Source: Candidatus Kapaibacterium thiocyanatum
Lineage (GTDB): Bacteria; Bacteroidota; Ignavibacteria; Kapaibacteriales; Kapaibacteriaceae
Length of the DNA: 64,000 nt
NCBI GenBank assembly: GCA_001899175.1
Contig: MKVH01000024.1
Span: forward strand, 806,001 to 870,000
Reading direction: 5' to 3'
Shown here: in pieces, positions 62,520 through 64,000 of the stretch
How the letters are laid out: the number at the start of each line of letters is the position of its first letter
Position numbering within the stretch: the stretch's first letter is position 1
Position numbers and translations under genes: made by a program
The notes under the pieces: generated by a model
Database searches by the model: none
Told to the model about the DNA's origin: nothing
The model's input: only the letters and a program-made list of their open reading frames with translations

Positions 62520-64000
62520 ATGAAGAGGATGTCTATCCTGGGCCGGCTGTGTGCCGCCCTGTTGTTCGGTAGTGGTGCGGTCGCCGTCGCCCAGCCTCCT
62601 TCCATCGGCGTCAAGGGTGGCTATCAATACATCTGGAATACGTCGTCCATTTCCATCATTCCCGGCAGCGACGATTGCGGGAACTTCACGAACGGCACAG
62701 CGAGCGGCTTCTTTGCCGGACTGACGGGCGAGTACGCGTTGTTCGGCGGTCTGATCGAAGCCAGCGGAGCTCTCGTCTTTTCTTCACGACCTGCACAGCT
62801 CACCACGATGAGCAACGACAATTTCGAAGTGCTCGATCCAGGAACGAACAGCTACGTGCCGTTGCGACGGCAGCATGCCTTCCAGTCGACGCTCGGCTAC
62901 GTCAACGTCGAAGTCGGTCTGCGCGTCAAGCCTCTGGCATGGCTGCCCGTCTATCTGCGCATCGCTGCAGACGCAGGCAATCCACTCGTCGGATCGAACT
63001 ATACGCAGTCGGAAGAGATCGTCGAACCATCGACCGTCCTGTTTCCCGGAGGATTGAAACGCCGCCCGACCGGGTCGGGAGAGTTTCCCGGGCTCGGCAC
63101 GTCGTACGGTGCGATCGGATCCATCGGGGCTGAAATCCCGTGGATGGAGAACGTGACGATCTGCCCCGAGGTCGGCTATCGTCGTGGTCTGAACTCCGTG
63201 ACGTCCACCGATACATGGAACCAATCGATGTTGATGGCCGGTGTCCAGGTGCGCTATACCTTCAACGAGCCTGCACCCGTTCCGGCGGTGCGTCGTCCGG
63301 AAGAGCCATCGACACCGCCATCACCGCCACCGACGGCGTCGGTGAAGGAACCTGCGCCCGTCATGATCGCATCGATCAGTACGACGCCCCTGGAGCTGAG
63401 GGAGACGGTGGTGACGCAGACCTTTCCGCTCCTGCCGTATCTGTTCTTCGACTCGACGTCGGCGACGTTGCGTGAACGCTATACATCGAACGAACCTACC
63501 GACGGATTCAACGAGCAGGCCCTGCCGAAGCAGACGCTGCCCATCTACTACCGTATGCTCGACGTGATCGGCCGCCGCATGGTGGACAATCCGCGTGCGA
63601 CGTTGACGGTGACGGGAACGACGGACGGACGCGAACTGCCTGCCGTCGACGAGAGGAAGAAGCTGGCCGAACGCCGGGCGCAGAACGTGATCTCCTATCT
63701 CACATCGCGATGGGGTCTTGCCACATCGCGCTTCGTCCTTCGTACGCTCGACAGGCCCGCTCTCGTTTCCAGCGACCGATACGCCGAAGGATGGGAAGAG
63801 AATCGCCGGGTCGAACTGGCGTCGTCCGAACCGACGGTGATGGGGCCGGTCGTCCATACGCGATTCAACGAATACATTCCCGTACAGCCCAGGCACGAGT
63901 TCACGACGTCGGTGCGGAATCCCGAGCTCGCGCGTTCGTGGAACCTCGACGTCGGCAGGGCGAGAACGTCCGTGGCGACACGAGGTGGTGACGGTCTGGC
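62520..64000 (+). CDS. Envelope protein with barrel and OmpA-like domain, cut by the window end
   Basis: Open from ATG at 62520 to the end (493 codons) with no stop, so it continues past base 64000. A signal peptide (LCAALLFGSGAVAVAQ) is followed by a barrel-like region (about 25-245: GVKGGYQYIW, GYVNVEVGLRVKPL, VRYTFNEP), a Pro-rich hinge (about 247-280) and an OmpA-like domain (about 300-430: FPLLPYLFFDSTSATLRERY, ATLTVTGTTDGRELPAVDER, WEENRRVELASSE). The first part closely parallels the gene at 57210, including the FPL.PY.F and TGTTDG stretches, and a second OmpA domain is expected beyond the window. Confidence 0.85.
   Translation, partial: MKRMSILGRLCAALLFGSGAVAVAQPPSIGVKGGYQYIWNTSSISIIPGSDDCGNFTNGTASGFFAGLTGEYALFGGLIEASGALVFSSRPAQLTTMSNDNFEVLDPGTNSYVPLRRQHAFQSTLGYVNVEVGLRVKPLAWLPVYLRIAADAGNPLVGSNYTQSEEIVEPSTVLFPGGLKRRPTGSGEFPGLGTSYGAIGSIGAEIPWMENVTICPEVGYRRGLNSVTSTDTWNQSMLMAGVQVRYTFNEPAPVPAVRRPEEPSTPPSPPPTASVKEPAPVMIASISTTPLELRETVVTQTFPLLPYLFFDSTSATLRERYTSNEPTDGFNEQALPKQTLPIYYRMLDVIGRRMVDNPRATLTVTGTTDGRELPAVDERKKLAERRAQNVISYLTSRWGLATSRFVLRTLDRPALVSSDRYAEGWEENRRVELASSEPTVMGPVVHTRFNEYIPVQPRHEFTTSVRNPELARSWNLDVGRARTSVATRGGDGL

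Overview
The window looks like a chromosomal segment of a free-living, high-GC (roughly 60% by eye) member of the Bacteroidota/Chlorobi group, possibly a Kapabacteria-like lineage. The reasons are type IX secretion (T9SS)-style C-terminal sorting domains, a large Oar-like TonB-dependent receptor, an IgGFc-binding-type surface protein, several OmpA-like envelope proteins, and repeated Bacteroidota -7 promoter elements (TAnnTTTG) in front of genes. The lineage is inferred; no rRNA gene is present. I saw no insertion sequence, prophage or CRISPR array.

Layout. 1-3,870 (minus): an operon of two crotonases, a PgpH-type 7TM-HD protein and the first 23 codons of what looks like a tyrosine recombinase, joined by ATGA overlaps. 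3,960-4,649: rsmE. 4,636-10,436 (minus): an export/surface operon with a TonB receptor, a DUF4397 lipoprotein and a T9SS-sorted endonuclease/exonuclease/phosphatase protein. 10,526-13,459: a GAF-PP2C phosphatase and an RNA m5U methyltransferase. 13,463-15,798 (minus): ispE-glgA. 15,835-17,018: a CTP-transferase/dolichol-kinase-like membrane protein and an anchored unknown. 17,065-18,735 (minus): an acyl-CoA ligase. 18,995-23,105: a large IgGFc-binding-like surface protein, threonine aldolase and a hotdog thioesterase. 23,543-25,995 (minus): an ECF sigma factor, an unusual anti-sigma-like protein with a barrel-like C-terminus, and a lipoprotein.

26,056-40,739 (plus): a GH3 enzyme, then an exopolysaccharide locus (rfbB, UDP-sugar 6-dehydrogenase, wecB, SLBB export protein, GT2, flippase, phosphoglycosyltransferase, DPM1-like GT2, GT2-PGT fusion) that runs by an 8-base overlap into accA. 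Sugar nucleotides would be made by the first three genes, the chain started on polyprenyl phosphate by the PGT, extended by the GT2s, flipped by the Wzx-like protein and exported via the SLBB protein. No Wzc kinase, outer-membrane porin or polymerase is evident here.

40,770-42,710: a pseudouridine-synthase-like protein with a long Gly/Arg-rich repeat tail and no catalytic Asp. 42,820-51,107: an ABC exporter, a beta-CASP RNase-like protein, aspA, a GNAT, a Pro-rich microprotein, a TrxR-like flavoprotein, a GrpB protein, DUF1801, a small membrane protein and tRNA-Lys. 51,213-55,097: a CopB-type P-ATPase, a VOC protein, a KTSC-like small protein and a DHFR-like reductase. 55,260-64,000: dxs, a double-OmpA envelope protein, an outer-membrane barrel, an APC permease, a LysE-type exporter, and a second double-OmpA-like protein cut by the window end. 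Together with ispE, dxs shows the MEP isoprenoid pathway.

The features most worth a second look are the catalytically dead-looking pseudouridine synthase, the GT2 fused to a degenerate phosphoglycosyltransferase, the anti-sigma/barrel fusion, the AT-hook-like motif on a sugar dehydrogenase, and -7 promoter boxes placed about four bases before the start codon, which suggests leaderless mRNAs.
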